Source: Lagopus muta
Lineage: Eukaryota; Chordata; Aves; Galliformes; Phasianidae
Reading direction: 5' to 3'
NCBI RefSeq assembly: GCF_023343835.1
Contig: NC_064434.1
Location: 20,007,505 to 20,071,504 of the forward strand
DNA: 64,000 nt
A program made the position numbers and the translations under genes. The notes under the pieces are model-generated. The model searched no databases, was not told the DNA's origin, and worked only from the letters and a program-made list of their open reading frames with translations. Below, one piece after another: positions 1 to 12,242 of this stretch (position 1 is its first letter; every line of letters begins with the position of its first letter).

Positions 1-85
1 GAACTGGGACACTTCCCTTCCTACCTCAAATCACTTTGTTTAAAGCTTCCTGCTCTATTCATATTCTCTCTTTTGTGCATGACAG

Positions 86-238
86 GACCCGAGTGCCATG
101 CCAAGACCAACTTCCCAGGACCTGGCAGGTTTCTGGGACTTATTGCAGCTCTCAATTGAAGATGTCAGCATGAAGTTTGATGAACTGCACCAGTTGAAAC
201 TCAATGAATGGAAAATAATAGAATCACCTGAAAGGAAG
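86..238 (+). CDS. DLGAP2: DLGAP2 penultimate coding exon (partial gene)
   Basis: Internal coding exon of disks large-associated protein 2 (SAPAP2/GKAP family), a scaffold of the postsynaptic density that links PSD-95-type MAGUKs to Shank. The 153 bases give 51 in-frame codons. They follow an acceptor AG at 84-85 and end at a GTAAGC donor (239-244), phase 0 on both sides. The translation contains DLAGFWDLLQLSIEDVSMKF and the DELHQLKLNEW motif, which belong to the conserved C-terminal GKAP homology region. The residues fit DLGAP2 better than DLGAP1, where I recall a diverged version of this block, and the neighbouring CLN8 supports DLGAP2 by synteny. The upstream exons, with the 14-residue MAGUK-binding repeats, lie outside the window. 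Intron sequence occupies 1-85. Confidence 0.93.
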
Positions 239-533
239 GTAAGCAGACCATGGGCAATACCATTTCCCTCCCATTTACAGTACTGTAGCTTCCATGTTTT
301 AAATTCAGTAGGGAAATGTGGTAGGTTTCTAAGCCAAAGAAGGAAAACAGCTGACTGTGGCCCAACTTGTACATGGAAACCCTCATCACTCATAACAGTG
401 TGGTTGTTTAGTTTTTTTTTTTTTTTCCTTTTAACAATGTTGAGCTGAATTGTGTTAACAAAGAAAATGGATTTTGCAAAATCTTGTCTCTCTGCTACAT
501 TAAACTTCTCTTGAATTTATCTGGCTTCATATT

Positions 534-570
534 AAAAAAAAAAAAAAAAACAAAAAAAAAACAAACAAAC
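534..570. repeat. A-rich simple repeat
   Basis: An A homopolymer interrupted by single C residues, inside the last DLGAP2 intron. It could be a decayed poly(A) tail or simple low-complexity sequence. Confidence 0.85.
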
Positions 571-1448
571 CAAGAACTGAAACATGTTCTGAGTAATTCA
601 GATTGAGAACAGTAGCCCAAGAATTCAATCAAGGTGGACTGCAGCATGTTGTTCCTTCTGGGCCAGCTCAAACCTGAGCTACAGCAATCAATCCTGCTTG
701 CATAAATAATTGATGCTGGTACAAGTGGCAGAACATGGTGTTGGTCAAGCTAAAGTTTGGCCTATGGAAATTCTGGGGGAAAAGAGTGCTTTTGGCCAGC
801 TGCCCGCATTTCTCAGTTTCAATCCCACTGCCTGGGAGATACCCCTGGCCACTAGGCTTCCAAAGCACGTGGCACCATGCCTACAAGCACTTGATTCCCA
901 AACTGCCTTTCCCCTTCCCAGAACTCTTTCCCATACCCGAATTATCCCACTACCCTTGCTGATTATTTTATCAGTCAGATGACGGCAGCATTTGGTTTGA
1001 GTCAGTACTGTTGGCCTCAGGTGAATTCTTGCTTGGTTCGGGAGGAATTAGGAGGCATTTTGACAACTCTTTCATTTCTTCATGCTCCTCTTGGATTTTA
1101 ATTTTCAGCCAACTGGTTGGTGGATGGTGAGTTTGCAACTCTTGCTTACTAGTGACAACTGGAAGTAAGAAATTATTATAGTGACAGCAACAGTGATGTT
1201 CCTAAGAGGAAAATAAGTAAAAGTGAAAAAATAATAAGATGGGACAGCAGGAATGGAGCCCTTATGTTCCTGTCTAAAAACAGGAAAAAGAGAAAATAAA
1301 GACTGGGAGAGCTGTCTATCACGGAGAATAGCAACTTAGGCTGATGCACTGTTTTGCTGAGTTGGGAACGTTGAAATATATTCTTAAATAAATTTAACTC
1401 TAGTCTTGGCTAATGCATTTTGGTAGTAGACTCAGAATTTTCAGAATT

Positions 1449-1487
1449 AAAAAAAAAAAAAAGAAAGAAAGAAAGAAAAAAAAAAAG
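1449..1487. repeat. A-rich / GAAA simple repeat
   Basis: An A run passes into four GAAA-like units and back into an A run. It is low-complexity sequence in the DLGAP2 intron. Confidence 0.85.
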
Positions 1488-1764
1488 ATGATTCTGCAGT
1501 TCACCTTTTTATATTTGTTTGAATCCTGCTGTGCCTCAAATTAACTGTGTTCTCCATAAGGAACAGCCCATACTTTGGACTATTACAATTACTTTAAGAA
1601 GTGATCCAGCAGAAAGATTATTATAATAATCACACTATACATACGAAATTGCGGACTCTCCATCTTTGGAGATATTTGGCCAATATTAAACACGATGTTG
1701 AAAAACCTGTTATAACATCAACCTTGGATCTAATTTCAAGTGGCTTTTGAAGGAATGTTATACT

Positions 1765-1820
1765 GAATTGCCTCCAGAGGTCCCTTCCAACCTAAACTTT
1801 TATACGATTCTGTGCTTCTA
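1765..1820 (+). mobile_element. CR1 LINE 3'-end fragment
   Basis: The stretch reads CCAGAGGTCCCTTCCAACCT, then an ATACGATTCTGTG tail. This is the characteristic 3' terminus of avian CR1 elements in the + orientation. Only about 55 bases are recognisable, consistent with heavy 5' truncation or decay. Confidence 0.75.
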
Positions 1821-2606
1821 CAATACCTTTTCAAGGCCCTTATATGATATTCCACAGTCCATAAATGGAGTACAATGTCAATTTCATATCTCAAAATAGT
1901 TCTTGATATAAAACCTGTATAAGCCATTGGCAGCTACTTTGGTAGCACATCTATTGACTCTTGCTTTGTAGTTTGCCAATTCTTCAGCATAATTTTCTTT
2001 AAAACGGTCCAGGCTGGCAAGGAGAACAATTAACTTATGTTCTCTCTTTGGCTGGTGCTTGCATGCTTCCATTTAGCAATCCATAGAGGAGACTAAACTA
2101 ATAGATATGTATACACAGCTGCTATTTCGTATCCAGCTGAGGCTAAACTCAGTATGATTAATTTAATTAAAAATTACGTCCTGCTAATCTTAGACAGTCT
2201 TTTCATTTGATCAGACCACACAGATGCGCTGAATTCTTATTGGAGAGCCAGTGTGTGTTTCTGTTTATAATGAGTGTAATAATGTGTCAGAGAAAACTGA
2301 GCAAATTCACGTGAAAGTGAGGTACGTAGACTGCATGTGTAGGATATCTGCAAGGCCAGTGAAAGGAAGCGTAGTCTTTTTTAAGGCACAGGACTACAGA
2401 ATTTGTGCTGAAATAACAGGTTTTTGTCAGTGTTTCTGGAATGGATAGCCATTCACGCAATCCATTAATCACCTGATTTTAGAGCAGAAACCGAGCATGC
2501 TTGATGTATGTAATGAGTATTTGGCACTGTATGTCTTCGATTTGCATGTTCTGCTGATGGTATCTTCCGCACGCCATTTACCTTCTATTTTAATACCCTA
2601 TTTTAG

Positions 2607-2825
2607 GAAGAAAGAAAGGTTCCTCCTCCTGTACCAAAGAAGCCCCCAAAAGGAAAATTCCCCATCACAAGAGAAAAATCTCTGGACCTACCTGACAGGC
2701 AGCGACAAGAAGCCAGAAGGCGGCTCATGGCTGCTAAGAGGGCGGCCTCTTTCCGGCAGAATTCAGCCACAGAGCGTGCAGACAGCATCGAGATATACAT
2801 CCCAGAGGCTCAAACCCGGCTTTAA
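2607..2825 (+). CDS. DLGAP2: DLGAP2 terminal coding exon with PDZ-binding C-terminus
   Basis: Last coding exon of DLGAP2: 72 codons plus TAA (2823-2825), entered in phase 0 after the acceptor AG at 2605-2606. It begins EERKVPPPVPKKPPKGKF and continues through a basic helix (RQRQEARRRLMAAKRAASF) to the ending IEIYIPEAQTRL. The proline-rich PPPVPKKPPK stretch resembles an SH3 ligand. The terminal QTRL is the class I PDZ ligand by which SAPAP/GKAP proteins bind the Shank PDZ domain, so the postsynaptic link appears intact. No frameshift or premature stop is seen. A longer ORF overlaps it in another frame (2497-3027) but is a shadow. Identification comes from recognised family sequence and from gene order with CLN8. 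Confidence 0.95.
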   Translation, partial: EERKVPPPVPKKPPKGKFPITREKSLDLPDRQRQEARRRLMAAKRAASFRQNSATERADSIEIYIPEAQTRL

Positions 2826-4794
2826 AGACAGAATGCTGCAGAGTTCCTTTTTTAGACAAAATGCTTGTACAGTTTGTCACTTACCTGGTAATTTTTGTCT
2901 CATTCTCTCCATAAATATGCCCTTGCTGTTGTGTTCTTTGTGCCATAAGCACAGTGGAATGCTTTTGATTTCCTCAGAATTTGCTGAGCTCACCGCAAGA
3001 ACAACTTCTTTTGTATTTATTGTCTGACTTACAATCAGCTACAATGGATAGGGCTTGTTGAGACCTGACTTATCCAGTATATTCTCAGAGGACAACAAGA
3101 AACACCTCTTGAGATGGAACCCAGCTTACTTTTTTGTTATTTATATTTTTATAAAATGTGTGATAATTAGGGATAAGAATAACAAACTATCAATGGGTGC
3201 ATCTCACCATTCACTAGAGGCATTAGCTAATCCAAGTAGAAGGTGCTACAAACGTAAAGAGCAGGAAAGAAAGAACCCATTTATCTCTCTGACCTCCAGT
3301 TTCTTTTCCCAGAACCCAGCTAAAATATTTACCCATGTGCTCTGCCACTCTTCTCATCTTTGTTACCGCAGAATAATATTAGGCCTCTCATGTCATATCA
3401 CGTTTCTGGAGATGAACAGGGATATCCAGCCACTAAAACTCCAAAGTTCATCAGAAACCAAGAAGCATACAAGTCTGGTGGTGTTGGGAATGCCCACTGA
3501 GAAACGTTTGCTGTTAGCAGTATAACGACACTCTGAAACCTAAGCAAAATTATAATGCAAGAGGACTTGAGTGATGGGTGAAAGGAAAACGGAAGCCTTA
3601 AAAAGTTAGATCTTCTGTAGCAAGATGTGTAAAGAAAAAGTTATACTTACTCCTTTGGAACACTCATCGCATTTTTAACAGTTCTTTTATGTGTTAACGT
3701 TCATTTCATGATCCTCCCTTTTATTTCAAGAGCTGCGCTACATGTAATACTTCAAACTCTCAAAATGTTCTATCAATTGAGTTTCCAGGGTATCCTTGAG
3801 AAAAAAAAAAAAATCTTGCTTGTTTAAAATGCCAGTTGTGATGTTGTAAACAGTTTAAGAAATATGAATGTGAGTGGTGAGTAAATCTAAGTTTAAATGG
3901 TTATGTTAAGGTAAAGGTGAACTGTGGTTTACAGTTGTATTTTTTTTAGAACTATTTTTCTATGCAGTATCAGTTACAGCAAGAAAAAGCTTCTTGCTTG
4001 CTTCACATGTAACAAACATGATTCAAGAGATAATTGATTTCCAGCCGTGGAATATAAGGAAAATAATATATTTTCAAGCCTCTCACTATTATGAGAGAGG
4101 TGGTGACTACCACAATCCAGAGGCTTTGGTTTAAAATAAACTAAGATAGAAATGTTCCACTTCACCTACCTTCCAGAGCCACCCGAGCAACCCAGCACTT
4201 AGAAGTCTTCAGGTGAAGACGCAATAAGATATGTAACCCAGAGACTCCGACTGCAAGGTTTGAAAGCTCCTCTGTACTACTTTAGGTCAAAACAGCGTTA
4301 ACACACCGAGACAGACAGCCGCATCTACATTTCCTGTTTACCTGCTTTAACAAATGCAATGTATTTAATGTATTTAGCCATAGGCAGAACAGCTATTAAA
4401 TTATACTCTAGCACTTTGGTTCTTCACCTGATGAGCACTTTAAATCCACGTCCCACACACCCTGCAGCCTGACAGATGACTGAAAACGTGAATTATCATA
4501 GGTTATGCAGATCTGACATTGCTTCTAATCTGTTTTGCTTTGGTTCTATTTATTTCTTTTCCTTTTCCTTCATTGTTTTCCTACAGTGTGTAGTATGAAG
4601 CGTGAATTCTGTCTTTGGAGCACACCTGATAAAGTGTGTTGAGCTTCAAGATGGGAATCTTTAGAGATGAGGTTTTGAGATGTTTCTGTGAGGAGAAAGC
4701 CCTGTAAATCGAGCCTGATATCTGGTATATACTTTACCAAATAGCCTTAAACTATGTTTGGAAGCAAAAACCAAGACGAATGTATATCCCTCAA

Positions 4795-4798
<4 letters not shown>

Positions 4799-4831
<33 letters not shown>
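4799..4831. repeat. A-rich simple repeat
   Basis: Three A runs of 7 to 13 bases separated by single G residues. Low complexity, within the probable DLGAP2 3' UTR. Confidence 0.85.
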
Positions 4832-5108
4832 AATCCCTGAAATATTCTTCTATAGATAAAAGCATTATCTTTCCCACCCTTCATGTTTTCAAGGCATTTT
4901 CTATTAAGGAAAGAGCTGAATTCTGGGTAGGGTACAATATCGATGCTAATTCCTATATTTGTTTCACTATTTTAAATACAAATGTACTTGCAGACATTGG
5001 CATCTTTAGTGTTGAAAACTAATATATTATTTAATGTGGAGCTGCTGATTAGAAATATCCACAGAAAACTAGAGCCTTTCCTAGATTAAGGAAATTTAAA
5101 ATAGGCAG

Positions 5109-5132
5109 ACACACACACACACATATATATAT
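5109..5132. repeat. (AC)n(AT)n microsatellite
   Basis: An AC dinucleotide run passes directly into an AT run. It is a likely polymorphic compound microsatellite. Confidence 0.85.
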
Positions 5133-6120
5133 CTATAGCTGCTGTATACATATATGGCAGCTAATAACGTTTTCTCTGATTTCCCTTTTGATTCACACAT
5201 GACTTGCTTGAAAACCCCCACCTGCAGGGACAGGTCATGCTGTGCTATTAAGACAAGTTAAATCTGATCCTGCTGGTAACTAGACCTTATGGAGACATAC
5301 GGTGAAAAAAACCCACAAAGATTATAGATTTATTTAGATCCCAGTTGACTTAATAATGCTGACTTGGAGCAGTCCATATAGGTTTTTAATTGAGAATCAT
5401 ATTTTGGTGATTTTTATATGTTACCATGATATTGGATGTTCTCGGGCAAAAATAGGCCTGCAGAAATGATGCCAACCCTGTATTTTACCATATTTCCCAT
5501 GCCATTACTTATATGTTCAATATAAGTTTTGGATATGTGTGATTTCTTTTTGTTCCACCTTTGTTCTAAAAAAGAAGAAAGAAAAAAAAAGAGGAATCAA
5601 AATTAAATTAGATGCAAATTAGATGCTTACTGAAAGATTTGATAATATGTTATCTGTGCATGTTATATTTCAAAGTGCAATATATTAAATTCTTCTACAG
5701 GTAACATTCTATCATTACAGGCAGATAAGCCATTTCTATCTACATATTGTACATCCGGTTCATTTAGAAAAATAACATTATGCTTATCATACTTGTGTTG
5801 CAGATAAATCAAATTGCTTTGGTCTCCAATGTGAGAAACACAGCACATGGTACCTTAACATGATCTTAACAGATCAACTGTGATCTGACTCCCTAGCATC
5901 AAAATAAGATTGAGTTACAAAACCAGCATAGGAGGAACGTAACTAAACACTAAGAGAGAAAGTAGAATGCTTTCTGCTAGTGGACATCATGGAGTGCATA
6001 CACACAGAACAGCTGGAAATAGCATTTAATTGAACACTAATTGGACTAATACTTATTTTCACTGATTAAAATTATAGAAAGTCTCCATTCATTTCTTCAT
6101 TGCCTGTAAAACACAAGTAT

Positions 6121-6150
6121 AATAAACAGGATTGTGAAGATTTAAATAAA
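6121..6150 (+). terminator. DLGAP2: Candidate DLGAP2 poly(A) signals
   Basis: Two AATAAA hexamers lie at 6121-6126 and 6145-6150, and a T-rich stretch follows at 6207-6220. They are plausible cleavage and polyadenylation signals about 3.3 kb after the DLGAP2 stop. Other AATAAA copies occur downstream (for example 10654-10659), so use is unproven. Confidence 0.35.
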
Positions 6151-7081
6151 GAAAAACCTGACTGGTGAAATTGTTGGTATCTGCCATACTTATTTTTGCT
6201 TTGTACATTTTTTTTCAGATTTGAAATTCTTTGTAAATTGGTGAAGTATATTATGGAGTGTTTTATTATTTCTTGTTGACCTGATCGGAATGGCCTTTGG
6301 CAGTGTGCAAAGACTAATCATGTTGTATAGTTTAATACCAAAAAATTACATTTTAATTTATGCTTATACCTTGTCACTATGTTAGACTTGAGATAACCAG
6401 GAAGGAATTAAAGCGTGCATAGGAAGCTGTGTGGATTTCCTGTCTATATAGTACATTTCATATAATAGAAATTATTTGTTTTAAAATAAGCTTATGTTTC
6501 CTGCTGTATCAGTAAATTAATAACCTAGTTTCTACTCCTTTGGCACTGCGTCTAGAATAAAGCGAGGGAAATCGGGGTCATTGGTGGTTTTGCAAGGAGA
6601 ATACTTTCTCCCTAAGTGTTCATGTGCCATAAGTGACCTGCGGTCTCTGCAGGCCCTGCTGCGATCCATGGGGTGAATCCCCCCAGATCCGCCCGTCTCA
6701 GCCATTGCATCCAGTCCCTGGAGCTCGCCCAGGCCAGTCTGTGGGTTTGGTGTCCCCACTGGCATTATGGCACCAAAGCTGGGGATGCATCAGATGCCAA
6801 CCCAACAGGGGATGGTTCGTGCATGATCACACAAGGTCTGAGTTTGGGCTGGTAGCTCCGGGTGCCCAGGAGTGTGTGCTGAAAAGCTGTGACATCCCTT
6901 GGAGCAGGAGCTTTTGTATGAGGCAGTGTTGGAATGAAGTGTGAGGTGGTGTTACTCCCACTGCTATTCCCAGAGCAATTACCTTGTGGTGATGGCACTG
7001 GTGAGCTACATTCCAGGTGAGGAGTATCAGTAAAGCCTTCAATGTTTAGAGAGGTGCTTCCTGGTGGCCAGCAGGTTGATA

Positions 7082-7133
7082 CTTACATTTACACAGTGCC
7101 TTTCATCCAGAAGGATCTCCAAGCACTTTATTA
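7082..7133. repeat. Possible ancient amniote interspersed repeat
   Basis: The phrase CAGTGCCTTTCATCC, followed by AAGGATCTCCAAGCACTTTA, matches a motif I recall as dispersed in reptile, bird and mammal genomes. I cannot name the family with certainty from the sequence alone. Confidence 0.35.
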
Positions 7134-9552
7134 GAGGACATGCAAACTCCAGGCTGGGCTCCCTGCAGGCAGTTCCCCTTCCCACAGCTGGATACTGGCC
7201 TGGAGAGCTGAGGGCATGAGGGCCCTCCTGCCTGTCCCCATGCTGCCAGGGAGTTTCCTTCCACACCACCCTCCTAGCAGCTAGAGACTCTCCTGGTCCA
7301 CACCTGTGCCAAACAGGTAGTGAGACTCGATGAACCAGGAGGAAAACCTGAGCAAAGCAGAGGAGAGGAGAGAGCAATGCTGATCTTGTAGGCAGGGACA
7401 GAATTTAATCAAATCATGTTTCCGGAACAACCTTTGCCTTTTCTGTTTATGATGGCATGAGGTCGTGGTGATGAAGGAGCTCCACCAGGAGGGTGCATCT
7501 ATCAACAGGTGCAGGAGCTGAGCCCTTCCTCCGAGATCTTAATAAGCCTCTCCTTCACAAGTGCATTCCTCCACAGCTTTTTTGGCCAGAGAGATGGGCC
7601 TGGGGCATGCAGTGCAAAAGCAGCCTTTGTGTATTTCACAACTTCCAAGTGCCCAGTTCTCTCCCATTCTTCCCTCTAGCCAAGCTTAACATGGAACACA
7701 AGAAGGAATTAGGCATAAGATTATGCTTTGGTTTGGGCAATTGCTCTGAAGCAGTGCTCAGCTCTAACGCTAAGCGTCCTTTGTACAGCAGAGCAATGGT
7801 GACATCTCTTAGAACTGTGAGGAGGGGCAGATTAGAGGCAGCTCTTTCACACTGCAGAGAACTGAAGTATATATACATATATATAGATATAAAAAATAAT
7901 TTTTCAGTGTTCCAGTTCCCAGATAGTTGGACCCAGGAACCACGGTCAGTAATCACATTCTTGCAGACCGTGTCTCATCCTTGCAGCTTGGCTACGGCAC
8001 TGCCAGTGTGCCACGTCCCATGGCCCATCTGCACCACGTTCACCTTCAGGGAACATCTTTCGGGAACAGCTGTTTTATGGCATACTCATATGCATACACA
8101 GGCTCCTGGCAAGAATTCAGCCCTCTGTATACACAGAAATTGCTTAATTTTTCTTTGTAATGCAGCTACCTCTGTGGTGTAATGCTGCAGCTGTTTAACT
8201 ACATAATAGGCTGTTCAGGACAGCAACCATAAAACTGAAATTGAAATGGAAACTTGCCCAAAAAAGAATTTGGACAGAATATTAAGGTTGGTTCAACTCC
8301 CCTTAACAAAATAAAATTCTAATAGCTGCAAGAGGCCGTGACATTCATTATATATAAACCATATTCCAGATTCCTTCTTATTAAGCGTATATTGCATTTC
8401 ATAAATTATGATCGCAGTAAAAGACTGCTTGTTCGTGGGCCCACCTTTCCACACGTGGATGTTCCTACCATTAGCATTCATTGATGAAACAGAATGGGGC
8501 TTCTGAAGTCAGATCATAGATAATGTTAATTGGTGTGTCTACAGAGTTTGCACCTGAACTGAGCAAACCCAGAACAGTTTTCATCAGCTGGCAATTTAAT
8601 TCTCTATTCTATTAAGGCCAAACTGTTATTTTTCTAAATTGGTGTTGTTGAAAAGGATTTTTTATGTCTCTAGTACAAGATACAAATATAATACAAATAC
8701 TAATACAAAAACATGAATATTTTCACTAACATTAAATGAGGGGGACGTTTGTTTGAATGTATGGCCATTACTCACCAACACAGCCTGTTAGCGAGGACTT
8801 TACTTCTCCTTTCCTTATTCTTCTCTCATTCAGCACAGTGTTCTCCATTATTAAAGCTAACCTATTAAACTTGTTTCCTTGTGAGACGAACCATTGCAGA
8901 GCTTTGGTCTGCATTCTGATCTCAGTTGCATTAGAACATTAAAGAATCTAACACAATGAAATTGGAGGGAAATGTCAGATAGGTCCACTATAATGCAGGT
9001 CAACACGTGACTTGGCAAGCCCTGCTGAGGTAGAAAGGACTTACTGTGAGAGTTGGCTACTGCATAATGGTTCTGTAGGATGTCAAGCTTCCCTTCACGT
9101 TGGTCACAGTAAAGCAGAGGTCTTGGTAGAAGGTTCAGGTCTCTGACTGTAGGCTTCACAAAGAAATATCAGCATTATTTATAATTACTGGTGGAATCCA
9201 CATGTTCATATCCATGCTTTGATTTACCCTGTGGAGGTTCAAGAGTATGGCCAACTCATTTTGAAAGGGCTCCACAAGTATATGCGTTCTTTAGACCCCC
9301 CTAGATGTTAATTTACTGAATTAACAATATTTCCCTTTGAAGAAGCCTGGCTTACACTGCTCTAGAACTGTTCTTTCCTGAAGAAAAGCCACTATGAGCG
9401 TGCAGGATTTTCTGCACAGAGACAAATCTCATTCATTTGCCATTCGACATGCCAAAATAAACAAATGCGTGGCCTAAGGACTAAATTAAATGCCTCCTAT
9501 AGATTTCAAGGAATGTTAGAACCAGGAAACTAGCTGTTTAGTTATCATTAAA

Positions 9553-9588
9553 AGTATATATAAATATATATAAATAAATATATACATA
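9553..9588. repeat. AT-rich microsatellite
   Basis: Interrupted TATA/TAAA units in a 36-base low-complexity stretch. Confidence 0.8.
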
Positions 9589-12194
9589 AGAAATCATATC
9601 AACAACGAGGATGAACTGAGTGCCAAATATTCACCATCTGTATAAAGCTACACTTCACTAGAATTAAACTATTTTATGTAATTCTCTTTCTCATGCTTTT
9701 ATGGTTCTTTTGATAAATTCTATTTAGTAGCATGCAGGATACCTAAATTGAATGTACAGTATGTTGTTTCATTGCTACAATAATTTCTCGCTTCTCAGTA
9801 ATATCTTCTTTATCAGAATGTTATTTGTTATTTTGGAGACATATTTGAGAATTGTTTTATTATTGAGTTATTCTTTTTTCATGGTTCTTTACTCACCTCC
9901 AGCTGATTGTAAGAAAATGTGCTTCACTGTTTTGCCCCATGGCTCTTTTATGAAGCTGCCTCTTCAATTGGTTTATGTATTCTTTATGTTCATCTCCTGT
10001 AAATAATTCTGCAATTAAATTTTTTGAGAAAAATAGAGTACACTCTTTATTATGTTTAAAATTTTGCATTAATTAAAATATGCCATTTCCAATCAGACGA
10101 TCTGTAGAATGCACTAAGTTAGTTAGCCATGTAGACTTTTGAGTATCTGCAAATTCTTTCTTAATAAGGTATTTTTGATTGGGCTTCATCTGAGATAGAA
10201 GGAAGGCGCCTCAAGTCTGAAAGAATTTGGCAAAAAATGGAGTCAGCAATGCAACACTACTGTTATGTTTTGAAGAGTATTTATTCTTAATATAGGCAGA
10301 GAACATCACGCGCTTGTTTTCAGTCGGACCATGGCGTGTCATTAACAGAAAGAATAATAGTCTCTTTTGTGTCTAAAAAGCACTTGTTCTTAGGCAGAAG
10401 TAACGAGAAGACTTTGCTTTGGAAACATGAATCCTGGAGGGTCTGTGAATGTGTTTTACTGTTGTATAGCCAAAAGGAGCTTTTAGTCCACTTTTTGCTT
10501 TTTGGCTCCCTCAAGGGCGAACAACAGTCCTCTGGAGCATGGCTTGAGCATCTCGGCAGAAAATTTGACGAATACTTTGCTTTGTCCACATTTCTTGATA
10601 TGACTGATGCAACAGTAGGCAATAAGTGAAAATGTGTGGAGTCTCTGAGTCTAAATAAAGGAGGCACAAGAAATACCATGTCAAAGTGCTTACTTCCTTG
10701 AATCACTGGATTTTTATTGCTCATTTATTTTCTATATTATAACACTTAGAACCCCTAGCTATGGACCATTACAATATTATATACTTGCAAAATAAAAAGA
10801 TTTCCCTTGGCAGAAAGAGTATAAAACCTAGCCATTGGGCAAGCAACAGCAGATGGAGAGACATAGGAGAGAAATTGAGAGAAACGGTGAGATGCTATTC
10901 ATTAAAATGAGGAGCGGTGGTTGCAGCATTCCAACAACCTATCAGTTGTCAATTGTTTCATAGTTTTCAGGATAATGAAAAAAAAAAAAGAGGATAATGA
11001 AGTGGGTTGGAAGGTACCCTCGGGGATGAATTCCCCAGATGGAAGCGAGTCCAAGAAAGATGTTTGTTTTAAAATTTAACATGTAGATGATGAATTTTGG
11101 CATGAGTCAACTGGATGTAGGAGCTGACATCTCAGTAGTTAATAAGTGATGCTGGGTACGCCATGGATGAGTGGCATGTGAGGAAACTGTGAAAAGTTTT
11201 GGCAGGAAGGACCAATAAAGTTAAAGATTTGGTACTCTGCTGGCTCATTACTTGTATAAAAGAATTTTCATTATTAATACCTGTTGTGGAAGGTTCAAAA
11301 TTTTCCTGCTGTATGTCAGCAATTCTAATGAAAATGACACGTAAGGAGAGTGGTCATTAGATCAGCTTAGCTCTTCTTTTTATCTGTCTCTTAGCAGTGC
11401 ATATTGTGACCTAGAACGTCACTCATTGCAGTCCTGTAGTGATATTTTACAACTAAGAAAGTCTTTGATCACTTCTAGCTGAAATTCCAGTGATGATTTA
11501 GCTTGTCCTATCCTTAATGAGTTCCCTAAAATAGGATGATCCTTTCTGCAGTCTGGAGAGGATCTCATGACAAGAAAACTGTTTCTTCTACAATGATATT
11601 AAGATGGTTCTGTGTCAGCCTTAGTATCACAAGCATTCCCATCTAAATGAGAACAATCATTGATGATGAACTAGTAAGGTCAGTAAAGCTAGAGCAAAGA
11701 TGTGGTATATTTTATTTCAGTTGCTGAACCAAATAATCAGGTGCAGAATACATGCTCTGGAATTAGCATATTTATTCCAGCTGAACTGCACTGACACTGG
11801 CAGTGGGTTTGTGAAAGGCTGTTATTGTTTTAATCGTAGCAGCACAGCTGAAGTGTGAAAATTTTGAAATGTAGACAAGTGCCATACATAACCTATTGCA
11901 GCTCGAACATAATCCCTAGACACATTCTGCAGTGAATTTTTAAACAAACAGCTTACAAGTAGCTAAAGGATAATGCCGTGATAAAAAATAGGCAACGCTG
12001 ATTTGCCAACATCCAGTCAAAACAACCAATTAATTTTTTCCTTTGTCAGGATGAATGGCCGAATGGATTAGGAAAAAGTAGGTTGTGATAGAGCTTCACT
12101 TCATTAAGATTTTTGATACAGGTTTAGTGTAGCATTTTAATATAAAGCCAGGAAAAATATCTAAATAAGCTTGTAAAATCTGATGCAGCTGATT

Positions 12195-12242
12195 TATATA
12201 TATGTATATACATACATGTATGTATGTATATACATATATATA
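12195..12242. repeat. Perfect AT-rich palindrome, 22-bp arms and 4-base loop
   Basis: The left arm (12195-12216) is the exact reverse complement of the right arm (12221-12242), with a TGTA spacer. It is built from TATA and CATA/TGTA units, so it probably arose from a TA/TGTA microsatellite. It can form a long hairpin or cruciform. No gene is nearby. Confidence 0.9.

Larger units (their letters stand above)
239..2606 (+). other. DLGAP2: DLGAP2 last intron
   Basis: The intron is bounded by GT at 239-240 and AG at 2605-2606, with a pyrimidine-rich stretch before the acceptor. It holds a T run (about 411-426), an A-rich run (534-570), an A/GAAA run (1449-1487) and a short CR1 3' end (1765-1820). 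The short ORFs inside it look like chance ORFs with no recognisable homology. Confidence 0.85.
2826..6165 (+). other. DLGAP2: Probable DLGAP2 3' UTR (end uncertain)
   Basis: No recognisable coding sequence follows the TAA. Mammalian DLGAP2 mRNAs have 3' UTRs of several kilobases, so most of this AT-rich stretch is plausibly transcribed 3' UTR. It contains an A-rich simple repeat (4799-4831) and an AC/AT repeat (5109-5132). The first closely spaced AATAAA pair is at 6121 and 6145, but a later AATAAA at 10654 could also be used. The end given here is an inference. Confidence 0.45.

Noticed and set aside
2497-3027. 176-codon ORF overlapping the DLGAP2 last exon
   Set aside because: Wrong frame. 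The DLGAP2 frame (2607-2825) carries the conserved family C-terminus, and this ORF runs through the intron-exon junction.
7493-8182. 229-codon ORF in the intergenic region
   Set aside because: The translation shows no recognisable motif or domain, an overlapping ORF exists on the other strand (7956-7636), and it contains a stretch encoded by an AT microsatellite. Likely chance.
10985-11045. Possible antisense CR1 end
   Set aside because: GTGGGTTGGAAGGTACCCTC is suggestive, but the flanks lack both the ATTCTATG tail and the next CR1 block.
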